Notes: generated by a model from the sequence alone, not told the origin. DNA of 64,000 nucleotides from Erythrobacteraceae bacterium Alg239-R51 (GCA_947331495.1 CAMZOI010000001.1:1674001-1738000), one strand, 5' to 3'. Numbered from the stretch's first letter, positions 53,663 to 63,682 are shown. A program made the numbers and translations.

Positions 53663-55423
53663 TCATCGAAAGCCGAGTGCCGCAGGATCCTGATCGAAAT
53701 GCTCTACGCTAACCTGCGTTAGTTCGCCGTTCGACAAATGCCACGTCAAGTCGGCTGCTTCGTGAACCGCGAACCGATGCGAGACGGCCAGGACGATCGT
53801 TTCCGAAGCTATCGCACGAAGGCTGGCGATGATGGCTTCTTCACTTTTTGGATCGAGTGCGCTGGTGGCCTCGTCAAGTATAAGAAGCTGCGGATCGCCG
53901 GCCAGAGCGCGCGCGATGCAGATGCGCTGGCGCTGACCGCCAGACAACCCGCCGCCGCGTTCTCCGACCCGGTAATCGAATCCTCCGGGAAGCTGAGAAA
54001 CGAAACTACAATCCGCCAGTTTACAGGCACGCGCAAACCGATCCTCTGGAATATCCCGGTCGAGTAGTATGTTTCGGCGGATAGTGTCATGAAACAACAA
54101 AGCTTCCTGTAACACATAGCCAATCCGGGAACGCCAATCTGCCAACTCGACATCCGCCAGAGGCAAATCATCCACTAGTATTTGCCCGCCGTCGGGATCT
54201 TGCATCCGCAAAAGAAGATCGACCAGCGTGCTTTTGCCGGACCCCGAGGGGCCGGCGATCGAGTAAAGTCCAGGGCCATCCAATTGCGCGGTTACACTAC
54301 GCAACAAGGGTTCGTTATCGTAAGCGAAACTTACATCTTGCATAGCCAAGGTGTTGATGGTCGGGCGTAGCTTGACCTTGCCGCGGCCCCGCGCGGTTTC
54401 GGCCAGATCCTCGGCGCGTTCGATTTGGCCGAGGACGGAAAAGAGTGCACTCTCATTGTTGAGAATGCTTTGATATGCGCCCTGCAGGGCCGTCACGCGT
54501 GTAGCCAGTCGCTGAAACAACGCTCCCAGAACGACCAGTTGCGCAAAATCGAAGACGGTCAGATTGAGCGCAAGATAAAGCGCGCCAGCCAAGACGATCA
54601 CGAGGATCGGTTCGAAGGCAGAGTTGGCAGCTTCGCGCGCGACGACCGAGCGGTTCTGTGCTTCGCGGTAAAGCTCTGCCTCGTGAACGAGCAGGGGGCG
54701 GCTCTTCTGTTCCAGACCCATAGCCTTGAGCGCCTTCAGACCCGGCAGCAATTCGGCCATACGTTGGACAAGGTTGCGCAGATAGTCGGTCGAACGGTTT
54801 CCCGCTTCGCGGCTTTGTCGAATGAAACTTCCGAACAGCGTCAGGATGACGATCCCAGCAAGAGGGAGAGCCAATGCCGCTTTCCAGGAAAAGAGCAGCA
54901 GTATCGTCCAGTAAACGAGTATCTGCAGAATTTCGGAGATTGCCAGGCAAACGCTCAGATACCCTGCGGAGGTTCGCTGCGCTTCGGAACTTATCGCGTT
55001 CGCAGCTGCACCGAGCGGCGCTCGCACGAAATGCGACCAGCGTGCTGCCAGCAGCGCGTCTATCAATCTCACCCGAAGGTCATGCGCGACACCAGCTACT
55101 GCGAACCCGACCTTGCGCATGGCTAAATAGCGAAGCATGCCCTTGGCGATGAAAGCTGCGCAGATCAGCAGAAGCATGCTGACGATGGATGTCTGAACCC
55201 CGATGCGTGACAGGGTGCTCACAATACTGCGAGAAAGCCCCGACAACTCGGACACATCTCCGTCACCCACCATCAACTCCAGCAGGGGCAACACGGCAAT
55301 CAGGCCCATGCCCTCGGCGACTGCCGCCAGAAAAAGCGCCAAGGCCATCTGAGCGGTCTGCCAGGGATAGGCAGTCAGAAAATGTTTGCAAAATTTGCGG
55401 GTCGAAGGCGCCAGAAGACTCAT
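53663..55423 (-). CDS. ABC transporter, fused permease-ATPase (PglK/MsbA-like)
   Basis: A 586-residue half-transporter: about six membrane helices, then an ATPase domain with Walker A GPSGSGKST, signature LSGGQRQRI and Walker B LLILDEATSALD. The N-terminal sequence (WQTAQMALALFLAAVAEGMGLIAVLPLLELMVGDG) is like flippases for lipid-linked saccharides and exporters such as PglK/MsbA. It would work as a homodimer. ATG 55423 overlaps the upstream glycosyltransferase stop by four bases (ATGA). Confidence 0.9.
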   Translation of the reverse strand: MSLLAPSTRKFCKHFLTAYPWQTAQMALALFLAAVAEGMGLIAVLPLLELMVGDGDVSELSGLSRSIVSTLSRIGVQTSIVSMLLLICAAFIAKGMLRYLAMRKVGFAVAGVAHDLRVRLIDALLAARWSHFVRAPLGAAANAISSEAQRTSAGYLSVCLAISEILQILVYWTILLLFSWKAALALPLAGIVILTLFGSFIRQSREAGNRSTDYLRNLVQRMAELLPGLKALKAMGLEQKSRPLLVHEAELYREAQNRSVVAREAANSAFEPILVIVLAGALYLALNLTVFDFAQLVVLGALFQRLATRVTALQGAYQSILNNESALFSVLGQIERAEDLAETARGRGKVKLRPTINTLAMQDVSFAYDNEPLLRSVTAQLDGPGLYSIAGPSGSGKSTLVDLLLRMQDPDGGQILVDDLPLADVELADWRSRIGYVLQEALLFHDTIRRNILLDRDIPEDRFARACKLADCSFVSQLPGGFDYRVGERGGGLSGGQRQRICIARALAGDPQLLILDEATSALDPKSEEAIIASLRAIASETIVLAVSHRFAVHEAADLTWHLSNGELTQVSVEHFDQDPAALGFR

Positions 55424-56829
55424 TGGGTGCCCTCGTCTCGGCGGCGGGCTGCCATGGCCATCGTTGAGAGGATAGCGTCCATCTCGGCGGCCCGATGCGA
55501 GAATTGCAGTGTACCGCCTGGATCATTCGTGGAAAGAAAATTGTCCGATTTCCACCTGTGCCATGCCTCTCCCAACCGTGTGACGATCCCATCTGTATCG
55601 TTCGCTGCGATGGTCGGGACTTCGATCCGCGCTGCTTCGCGGGCCATGGCGCCCCCCGGATCGCCGATAGGCAAGATAGCGCCCCGGCACGGCGCGTAAG
55701 CGTAAAGCTTGCTCGGTACGCAAAGGCCGCGCGAAACGACACTGTCGAAGGCGACCAGAACGGCTGCGCGTTCTTGAAAGTCATCGGCGCGCGCCCGAGG
55801 CACACGGCCAACGATATGGAGAACGTCCTCGAGGTCATAATCGGCAGCCAGTGCTTCGATCGGCCTGCCGTTGTGTAAAGGGCTGACCCCGATCAGTTCG
55901 ATCTCGAGCAGTTCCCGCTCGTCGTCCGACAATTTGCGACGAAACCGGGCTATCGCCCTGAAGAGTTCCTCCAGCGGCATGAACGGCCACAACCAGCCCG
56001 AATAGAGGATACGAAAACGGTTTCGATCGACCGGCTGAACCGGACGCGGTTCATATCCGCTTGGTACGAAGAACCGCGGACCGGTTACAATGTCCTGTTC
56101 GGCAAGTTCTTTTGCTGCAGCTTCCTGAGCGCCAAGAGCAATATCGACCATCGCATCGGCGTAAGTGGCGCAGGCTTTCTCCTCCCGCTTCCACATTGCC
56201 AGCGTCAGCTTGTCGATCGCGGCACGATCGTCGCGTCGACCATAATACCAGGGGTCGCGAAAGTCGGCGAGGTAAGGAATATTGAATCGCTTCTTCAGCG
56301 CGACTGCCACGTTGTGCGTTTCTACCACCGGAGAGGTTGCGATTATCACATCGGGGCGCCGATCGTTGCAGAGCCGCGCTCCCAAGGCCAGTGCGCGTTT
56401 GCTCCAGAGTCGCTGTTCTGCCAGGTCCGCGAATTCGTTCGCCCGTGCTCTCAATGGAGCGAGCCGCCCCACCGTCGATCCGGTTTGCGAAGAAATCTTT
56501 TCCTGAGCCGGTTGCTTCGGCGATCTTCGTTTCGAACGCGTAGCCAGCAACGCACGGAAATGCGTGACCGGCGAGTTGTTCGAGACCGCGTGAAGACGCA
56601 CCCTTTCACTTTCATACTCCGCGGATCGCGGGGTTTCACGGGCAATGACATCAAATGTCCAACCCACTTTACAGAGGTGGTGGATCAGGCGTTCCCACCT
56701 ATACCCGCCGGTATGATTATGTGGTCCGAACTCGTAGTTCAGCAGCAAAATATGGCCGTTGCGCCTGTCACCCTCGGCCAGGTCGCCATCGTTTCCATCC
56801 GCGATTTCTTCGCCCGCTTTTTCTGTCAT
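55420..56829 (-). CDS. GT4-like glycosyltransferase
   Basis: A 469-residue GT-B-fold enzyme. The N-terminal acceptor domain (HILLLNYEFGPHNHTGGYRWERLIHHLCKVGWTFDVIARETP) and the donor domain (RILYSGWLWPFMPLEELFRAIARF, VGRVPRARADDFQERAAVLVAFDS, VPSKLYAYAPCRGAILPIGD) match family 4. The usual E-x7-E is altered: SRGLCVPSKLYAYAP keeps only Lys and Tyr around the sugar-binding site. Coupled to the ABC gene downstream. ATG 56829 has an AAGG upstream; 56871 is an alternative. Confidence 0.82.
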   Translation of the reverse strand: MTEKAGEEIADGNDGDLAEGDRRNGHILLLNYEFGPHNHTGGYRWERLIHHLCKVGWTFDVIARETPRSAEYESERVRLHAVSNNSPVTHFRALLATRSKRRSPKQPAQEKISSQTGSTVGRLAPLRARANEFADLAEQRLWSKRALALGARLCNDRRPDVIIATSPVVETHNVAVALKKRFNIPYLADFRDPWYYGRRDDRAAIDKLTLAMWKREEKACATYADAMVDIALGAQEAAAKELAEQDIVTGPRFFVPSGYEPRPVQPVDRNRFRILYSGWLWPFMPLEELFRAIARFRRKLSDDERELLEIELIGVSPLHNGRPIEALAADYDLEDVLHIVGRVPRARADDFQERAAVLVAFDSVVSRGLCVPSKLYAYAPCRGAILPIGDPGGAMAREAARIEVPTIAANDTDGIVTRLGEAWHRWKSDNFLSTNDPGGTLQFSHRAAEMDAILSTMAMAARRRDEGTQ

Positions 56830-56913
56830 CAATTTCCGACCTTGCCTCAAATGGCGACCATGAGGCGCCATAGCAGGATCGCGGAACCGTTACAGGTCAT
56901 CAATTTGCACCAT

Positions 56914-56954
56914 AATGTGATACGCCCGCATTGCAATCACACTGGAATGTGATA
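56914..56954. promoter_or_regulatory. Repeated motif upstream of ribB, candidate operator
   Basis: AATGTGATA occurs at 56914-56922 and again at 56946-56954, 32 bases apart (three helical turns), with an inverted ATCACA at 56936-56941. The group ends nine bases before the ribB start. Confidence 0.4.
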
Positions 56955-56963
56955 GAACGGCGC

Positions 56964-58205
56964 ATGACTACGACAATCGATAAAGTTCGCACTCTGGTCT
57001 CGCAAGGCCTACTGACCCGTTCCGGACTTGCTCGTGCGGCCGGATTGCATGCGAACACGCTGCGCGACTGCACGGAGGAGAGTTGGAATCCTACGTCCGA
57101 CACGCTCGCCAAACTCGAGGCTTTCTTGGATGCCAACGATGAAACGCCCGTCATCGTCGGGGCGCAGGAGATCATCGACGATGCCCGTAACGGACGTATG
57201 TTCATTCTGGTCGATGATGAAGACCGCGAGAACGAAGGTGACCTCATCATTCCCGCGCAGATGGCGACACCCAATGCGATCAACTTCATGGCAACGCATG
57301 GTCGTGGCCTGATCTGCCTCGCGCTGGACCGCAGGCGCGTCGAAGCGCTTGGCCTTGAACCGATGAGCCGCGACAATCGGGAGAGCATGCAGACAGCCTT
57401 CACCACTTCGATAGAGGCGAAAGACGGCGTCACCACCGGCATAAGTGCTGCGGACCGTGCGCGTACGGTGTCAGTTGCGATCGATTCCGCGAGGGGGCCC
57501 GACGACATCGTGACGCCCGGGCACGTGTTCCCCTTGGCGGCTCGCGACGGCGGCGTGCTCGTTCGCGCTGGCCACACGGAGGCTGCAGTCGATATTTCCA
57601 GACTGGCTGGCCTCAACCCATCCGGAGTGATCTGCGAGATAATGAACGAGGATGGCACCATGTCGCGCCTCGATGATCTGATCACTTTTGCGCGAAAGCA
57701 TGACATGGTGATCGGCACCATTCGCGATCTGATCGAATACCGGATGCGCAACGATCATCTGGTCGAACGCATTGCCGAGGAGGCATTCATTTCCGATTAT
57801 GGCGGTGATTGGCGAATGCTGACTTACCGCAATACGGTCGATCGCAGCGAGAGTTACGTCCTGCAAAAGGGAAATGTTGTCGAGGGCCAGCCCACCTTGG
57901 CCCGCGTGCATCCCATTTCGATTTTCGATGATGTTCTCGGCAAGCCAGGGGCGCGCAAACGGACATTGCAACGGGCGATGGAGGCCGTCGGCAAGCATGG
58001 CTCGGGCGTTATCGTACTCATTACCGGACGGCCCGCGACCGGGTACGGAGAAAGCGAGGCCCAACGCAATGTCGGGATCGGCTCGCAGATTCTGGCCGAT
58101 TTGGGAATCGAGGACATGATCCTGCTGAGCAATTCCCAACCAAATGTGGTCGCGATCGAAGGCTATGGCCTCGAGATCGTCGATCATATGCCCATTCCGG
58201 AGTAA
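56964..58205 (+). CDS. ribB: 3,4-dihydroxy-2-butanone-4-phosphate synthase with N-terminal HTH and degenerate RibA-like tail
   Basis: Makes the four-carbon precursor of riboflavin from ribulose 5-phosphate. A 413-residue, three-part protein. Residues of about 17-56 form an XRE-like helix-turn-helix (LTRSGLARAAGLHANTLRDC, WNPTSDTLAKLEAFL). Residues of about 65-285 are RibB, with DDEDRENEGDL (84-94), GHVFPL and RAGHTEAAVDI. Residues of about 290-413 resemble GTP cyclohydrolase II but lack the zinc cysteines, as in the RibX tail of other alphaproteobacteria. A repeated motif lies upstream. ribH follows after three bases. Confidence 0.92.
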   Translation: MTTTIDKVRTLVSQGLLTRSGLARAAGLHANTLRDCTEESWNPTSDTLAKLEAFLDANDETPVIVGAQEIIDDARNGRMFILVDDEDRENEGDLIIPAQMATPNAINFMATHGRGLICLALDRRRVEALGLEPMSRDNRESMQTAFTTSIEAKDGVTTGISAADRARTVSVAIDSARGPDDIVTPGHVFPLAARDGGVLVRAGHTEAAVDISRLAGLNPSGVICEIMNEDGTMSRLDDLITFARKHDMVIGTIRDLIEYRMRNDHLVERIAEEAFISDYGGDWRMLTYRNTVDRSESYVLQKGNVVEGQPTLARVHPISIFDDVLGKPGARKRTLQRAMEAVGKHGSGVIVLITGRPATGYGESEAQRNVGIGSQILADLGIEDMILLSNSQPNVVAIEGYGLEIVDHMPIPE

Positions 58206-58208
58206 AAA

Positions 58209-58631
58209 ATGGCCCAATTTCTCATTGTCGAAGCACGCTTCTACGAACCGCTTAACGACATGTTGATTGCGGGTGCTCGTTCGGCGCTCGAAGCAGATGG
58301 CCATTCCGTCGAAGTACTGACAGTGCCCGGGGCCCTGGAAATTCCCGGCGCGATTGCCCTCGCCTCCGAAAGCGGACGGTATGATGGGTTTGTGGCCATC
58401 GGGGTCGTCATCCGTGGGGAAACCTACCACTTCGAAATCGTTGCCGGTGAAAGCGCCCGCGGTATCATGGCATTGACGATGGACGGTATGGCAATCGGCA
58501 ACGGAATCATCACTGTCGAAAGCGAAGAACAAGCGGTGGTGCGCGCTGACCCGAAAAAAAAGGACAAAGGTGGAGAAGCCGCGAAAGCCGCCCTCGCCTT
58601 GTTCGAGTTGCAGGGGCGTTTCGCGAATTAG
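58209..58631 (+). CDS. ribH: 6,7-dimethyl-8-ribityllumazine synthase
   Basis: Penultimate step of riboflavin synthesis: joins the four-carbon unit from RibB to the pyrimidine. At 140 residues it is normal. Motifs are [35 protein letters not shown] (catalytic His) and [11 protein letters not shown]. It contains an eight-A run at about 58554-58561 but the frame is intact. Its stop overlaps the convergent neighbour (TTAG). Confidence 0.95.
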   Translation: MAQFLIVEARFYEPLNDMLIAGARSALEADGHSVEVLTVPGALEIPGAIALASESGRYDGFVAIGVVIRGETYHFEIVAGESARGIMALTMDGMAIGNGIITVESEEQAVVRADPKKKDKGGEAAKAALALFELQGRFAN

Positions 58632-59719
58632 GGCGCGCCGTCGAGAAATTGGTTGAGCTTGAGCGGAGCGAACGGGCCAATGATCAATTGTTCAAACACG
58701 CCGATGCCCTCCGATCCGTCGTTCCCGAGCACGCGCACCGGTATCTGGACGTGAAGATTTTCGGGCGCCAGCGGATCCAGAGTAGAAAGATCGATATCCT
58801 CGCGCTCGATCCTTTCGCTGCCATGATAAATACCGTGACCCCATTCGGGATCGGTATAACCCAGCCCCCGCATCTGAAATCGGCCGAGCGGTTCGAGCGA
58901 GACCTGTTCCGGCCCACCGGGTACGGCCAGCGATAGCGTCCCCCCGCTCGGCCAACGCGTCGCCTCGGTCAATCGCGTGCGCATCGACCCGAAGCCTTCC
59001 CGCACGTCGCTGCTTCCGGCGCCGTCCGCAGCCCAGACCGCACGCGTGTTCCAGGCCGAACCCTGCTGGTCATTGTTGACATGGAAGAACAGGCTTCCGG
59101 AGGGAAAGTTTATCGGTGTCCATTGCCAGAAGAAGCTGGGCATGGAATGGCCAGGTATCGGTTGGGTATCGCGCGCGCCGACAGGCCTAATACCCCAGCT
59201 GCGATCCCGCGTGCCAAGCGTTCCGGTCTTGCAGTCGATCCGTTCACCATCGACCTCGATCCAGCCTTCCCAATGGCCGTTCTGCGTCATGCGCGTATAG
59301 TCCATGAACGTGCGCGAACCGATACGATGGGTGAACCTCGGCTCTTCGATCGGGAAGGCTCGTCCGGTAAACGAGAGTTCTGCTGACAGTCCCTGGTATT
59401 CACTGACCTTCACACGCAGACTGCGCAATGGTTCGACGATCTCAACGGAAATCGGCCCCGCGCTCAGGTCCATTCGTTCCATGCCGAGTTCGCGGCTGGC
59501 GTGGAGGCAATGCTGGACCCTGTTCCTGACCACGCAGAAGTGCGCGTCCATGACATCGAGATGCGGGTAGATACCGAGCGCGGCAGCAAAGAATCCTGAG
59601 CCGTCCGGTGCGTAGCCGTTGAAGAAGTATCGATCGTAGAAATTGCGATCGGAACCTGCGTAAGCGACCGGTTCGGGGGTCTGGTGGAGCGGATAATCGT
59701 CGCCGCGAGAAAGGGCCAT
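58628..59719 (-). CDS. Lipocalin/AttH-CrtC-like protein (DUF7064/7065-like)
   Basis: A 363-residue soluble protein rich in beta strands and aromatic residues: [28 protein letters not shown] strands and [17 protein letters not shown] stand out. The pattern recalls the AttH/CrtC-like double lipocalin fold filed under DUF7064/DUF7065, often found beside phosphotransferases, as here. Carotenoid hydratase CrtC shares the fold, but no carotenoid gene is nearby. Function unknown. It overlaps the upstream kinase stop by one base (TGATG). Confidence 0.65.
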   Translation of the reverse strand: MALSRGDDYPLHQTPEPVAYAGSDRNFYDRYFFNGYAPDGSGFFAAALGIYPHLDVMDAHFCVVRNRVQHCLHASRELGMERMDLSAGPISVEIVEPLRSLRVKVSEYQGLSAELSFTGRAFPIEEPRFTHRIGSRTFMDYTRMTQNGHWEGWIEVDGERIDCKTGTLGTRDRSWGIRPVGARDTQPIPGHSMPSFFWQWTPINFPSGSLFFHVNNDQQGSAWNTRAVWAADGAGSSDVREGFGSMRTRLTEATRWPSGGTLSLAVPGGPEQVSLEPLGRFQMRGLGYTDPEWGHGIYHGSERIEREDIDLSTLDPLAPENLHVQIPVRVLGNDGSEGIGVFEQLIIGPFAPLKLNQFLDGAP

Positions 59720-60771
59720 CAGCTTGTCTCCTTCAATGCGGCGATACTGTCATGCTTTGCTGCCAGAGCACAGGCTCCACGGGCCATGGACAGAAAGTTC
59801 GCGTCCCCGCGCTCGGTTCTCTCGACGAAGGCTGCACTGAACACTGCCGTGGAAACGCCATGGAGGATACCGAGACGGTAATCATGCCAGATGTCATCGT
59901 TCGCCAGCGTTACGCCTCTCCTGCTCATCTCGGAGAGATAAAGGTCGAGCAATTCGGCCTCGTGCTTTTGGGACAGGTTTCCGATACCGCACCCTAGGAA
60001 GTAGCCAATGTCCGTCATCGCCTTTCCAACTGTTACGGTTTGCCAGTCCAGGATTGCGATTGGCTCAGCGCCCGCGCGAATACCGAACAACATGTTGTCC
60101 AGACGGAAATCCCCATGAACGATGCATTGGGGGGCTTCGCTTCGACCGAACCACGCGGTGGCATTGTCGGCAAGCTCATCGCAAATCTGCATCAACTCCG
60201 GCTCGAGCAAGCCAGCATAGCGTTCGCGAAACAGGGCTTGAGCCTGCGGATAAATTGAATTGATCCGCTCGCCGAGATCGGCTGGAGGTTGTATCCACTC
60301 TGCTTCAAGAAGATCGGCTCTGTTCCAGCTGGGTGCATGAACGGCGGCGGCCTGCTCTATCGCCCGACGCGCGTCAGCAATCTCGCAGCCGGCTATCTGG
60401 TCGCCTTGTCGTGCCGGGCCGAGATACTCGAATAGCAACACGAAACCGGCGCCGTCTTCGCTGACTTCGGCAAAGTGGACCGTCGGAACGCGCACATCTA
60501 GCGAAGGCGCAGCCTGGCGATAAAACTCGACCTCCTTGCGGTAGAGGCCAAACATGGCGGCCGTATTCCGGCTCGTCGCGTCGGCAGAAGGAAACTTGCC
60601 AGCCAGCGTCGACGGACCCTGTCCGTCAGAATAATCTATCGCGAACCGAACACTGTCGCCGACCTGGCCAGTGCCGATTGGAACCCATCTTATCGCGGAT
60701 ACCTGGCAACCAAGTATCCCGCTCAACCACTCTGGCGTGACCAGACCCGGTTTTGTCGGAAAGGTTTCCAA
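59719..60771 (-). CDS. Phosphotransferase family protein (APH/ACAD10-like kinase)
   Basis: A 350-residue aminoglycoside-phosphotransferase-fold kinase. The catalytic loop is IVHGDFRLDNMLFG and the metal Asp follows in AILDWQTVTVGKAMTDIGYFLG. This subgroup (related to ACAD10/11 kinase domains) phosphorylates small molecules, including 4-hydroxy acyl-CoAs, rather than antibiotics; the substrate here is unknown. It lies 12 bases after eno and is coupled to the lipocalin-like gene. Confidence 0.82.
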   Translation of the reverse strand: METFPTKPGLVTPEWLSGILGCQVSAIRWVPIGTGQVGDSVRFAIDYSDGQGPSTLAGKFPSADATSRNTAAMFGLYRKEVEFYRQAAPSLDVRVPTVHFAEVSEDGAGFVLLFEYLGPARQGDQIAGCEIADARRAIEQAAAVHAPSWNRADLLEAEWIQPPADLGERINSIYPQAQALFRERYAGLLEPELMQICDELADNATAWFGRSEAPQCIVHGDFRLDNMLFGIRAGAEPIAILDWQTVTVGKAMTDIGYFLGCGIGNLSQKHEAELLDLYLSEMSRRGVTLANDDIWHDYRLGILHGVSTAVFSAAFVERTERGDANFLSMARGACALAAKHDSIAALKETS

Positions 60772-60783
60772 GCCGTTCTCCCG

Positions 60784-62193
<1,410 letters not shown>

Positions 62194-62242
62194 TTACTAC
62201 ACTCCCCGGCCAAACGACAACATGAGGGCAAGGACCTTAACA

Positions 62243-62866
62243 ATGCCGGACACAACGAACGAAAGCGCTGCCGACAAGCGCACATCACCTGCCAAGAAAA
62301 CGGCAGGCAAGACGCCGCGCAAAACCGTGGCCAAAACCCCTATAGCCAAGGAGAAAACTCCTGTGACGAATACCGCAACCCCCGCCACCGACAATCGTAC
62401 CGAAGCCAAGAGCCGATTCAATGCCGCGCTGGATGAAGCAAAGGCTGGCGCTGCTGCACTTCGCAGGGAAGGCAAGGACCGCGCCGCCTCGTATCGCACG
62501 CAGGCAAAGGGCAAGGGAGATGACTGGGTTGCCGAAGCCAAGACCTATGGCAGCGATGCCAAGGTCAAGGGCAAGGAAATCGCCAATGATGGCAAGGTGA
62601 AAACCAGCGAAGGTTTGCGTTCGCTCAGCCGGACAATCACCGAAAACGCGCATCAGGTCGACGAGAAGCTCGGTGCGAAGTATGGCGATTACGCGCGTAG
62701 CGCCTCTGGTGCCCTCAATGATTATGCCGCCAGGCTGGATGACAAGAGTGTTGACGATCTTGTCGCGGATAGCCGCGAATTCGTCCGCAAGAGCCCGGGC
62801 CTCGCGGTCGGCATGGCGGCTGTAGCCGGATTCATGCTCTCCCGCCTGTTCACCAGTTCGCGCTAA
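62243..62866 (+). CDS. DUF883/ElaB-like membrane-anchored protein with histone H1-like N-terminus
   Basis: A 207-residue protein. Residues of about 12-41 form a Lys/Thr/Pro/Ala-rich basic tail (SPAKKTAGKTPRKTVAKTP) like histone H1 tails. Then comes an alpha-helical, Lys/Glu-rich middle, and a C-terminal anchor (KSPGLAVGMAAVAGFMLSRLF) typical of the ElaB/YqjD/DUF883 group, which binds ribosomes in E. coli. A DNA- or ribosome-binding tail tethered to membrane is inferred. ATG 62243 (AAGGA upstream) is preferred to ATG 62222. First gene of a stress cassette. Confidence 0.78.
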   Translation: MPDTTNESAADKRTSPAKKTAGKTPRKTVAKTPIAKEKTPVTNTATPATDNRTEAKSRFNAALDEAKAGAAALRREGKDRAASYRTQAKGKGDDWVAEAKTYGSDAKVKGKEIANDGKVKTSEGLRSLSRTITENAHQVDEKLGAKYGDYARSASGALNDYAARLDDKSVDDLVADSREFVRKSPGLAVGMAAVAGFMLSRLFTSSR

Positions 62867-62887
62867 GCGTTCACTCAGGGGGAACCG

Positions 62888-63316
62888 ATGCGCGACGGAA
62901 TCGACGATACGGACGGCGGATATCAAACTTCGCCGGACGTAGCTGGACAACACGAAGGGCTATCGGAAGGCGATTCGAGATCCGTTCACTCGCTGGGCGA
63001 TGACGTTGCCGCGTTGTTCGAGGACGGAAAAACCTACGCGCAAGCTGAGATTGCCTACCAGAAAAGTCGCGCGGGTTTTGTCGCAAACCGCGCCAAAGGT
63101 GCCATTGCCCTTGGCTTTGGTGCCTTTGGCGTGTTTCACCTTGCCTTGATCGCGGCCACAGTTGGTCTCGTCCTCGCCCTGATCCCGCTGGTCGGCCCGT
63201 GGCTTGCGACAGCCATCGTCACGGCGATGCTCATCGTCATCGGGATCATTCTGTTGCGCCTGCTCAAGCGCCGGATCGATGCAATTCGCGCTGCTTTTGA
63301 CGAGAATGCCAAATGA
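62888..63316 (+). CDS. Phage holin family/YqjE-like membrane protein (DUF1469)
   Basis: A 142-residue protein: a polar N-terminal half with an amphipathic helix (LFEDGKTYAQAEIAYQKSRAGFVANRAKG), then two close membrane helices (FGAFGVFHLALIAATVGLVLALI and WLATAIVTAMLIVIGIILLRLL). Despite the family name it is a housekeeping membrane protein, commonly encoded with DUF883-like partners, as in E. coli yqjD-yqjE. GGGG upstream of ATG. Coupled by ATGA to the next gene. Confidence 0.85.
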   Translation: MRDGIDDTDGGYQTSPDVAGQHEGLSEGDSRSVHSLGDDVAALFEDGKTYAQAEIAYQKSRAGFVANRAKGAIALGFGAFGVFHLALIAATVGLVLALIPLVGPWLATAIVTAMLIVIGIILLRLLKRRIDAIRAAFDENAK

Positions 63317-63654
63317 CTGATCGGTACAACCGAATGCGCGAAGACCGGCATCTTCGTAATTCCGCTCGCGCCCTCGTCGAAGCTGATATCGCAAACATCA
63401 AGGCGGATCTTTCGCGAAAAGGACTGGGCACCCGTGCGGCCGACCGCATGCGCGAAGGCGCGATCGAACTTTACGAAGAAGCGGTCGAAGTCGCCGAGGA
63501 CAATAAGGGTGCTCTGGCAGCACTGGTGGCCGCAATCGTTGTCTGGTTTGCTCGTAATCCGCTTCTCTCGGCGTTTGGTCTGGGCGCCGGATCGGATGAT
63601 GCAGAAGAAGACTGCGGAGAAGATCAGGAACGACCCGCCCGTTCGAGCCGTTGA
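63313..63654 (+). CDS. Small membrane-anchored protein of unknown function
   Basis: A 113-residue protein: a charged helical N-terminal region (ARALVEADIANIKADLSRKGLGTRAADRMREGAIELYEEAVEVAEDNKG) and a membrane helix (ALAALVAAIVVWFARNPLLSAFGL) with an acidic tail. It resembles YqjK-type third members of yqjDEK cassettes in position only. Its 3' end contains the EcfG-type promoter of the next gene. Confidence 0.75.
   Translation: MTDRYNRMREDRHLRNSARALVEADIANIKADLSRKGLGTRAADRMREGAIELYEEAVEVAEDNKGALAALVAAIVVWFARNPLLSAFGLGAGSDDAEEDCGEDQERPARSSR
63627..63652 (+). promoter_or_regulatory. EcfG-type general stress promoter inside the 3' end of the small membrane gene
   Basis: GGAAC (63627-63631), a 17-base spacer and CGTT (63649-63652), 31 bases before the next ATG (63683). 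The -10 overlaps the stop of the upstream gene. Confidence 0.72.
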
Positions 63655-63682
63655 TCTTTCGAACACCTAACCGGAGGATTTT

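Noticed and set aside
47904..56829. Lasso-peptide biosynthetic cluster
   Set aside because: An asparagine-synthase homologue and an ABC exporter are present, but there is no transglutaminase-like B protein, no RRE protein and no short precursor gene in the gaps (52156-52281, 53651-53662).
58554..58561. Frameshift or programmed slippage at an eight-A run in ribH
   Set aside because: The reading frame is intact through to a family-typical C-terminus.
59719..60771. Aminoglycoside resistance gene
   Set aside because: The fold matches, but the protein belongs to the ACAD10/11-like kinase group and sits in a housekeeping operon; nothing points to antibiotic modification.
62888..63316. Prophage holin
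   Set aside because: No phage genes are nearby; the YqjE-like family is chromosomal and accompanies DUF883-type genes.
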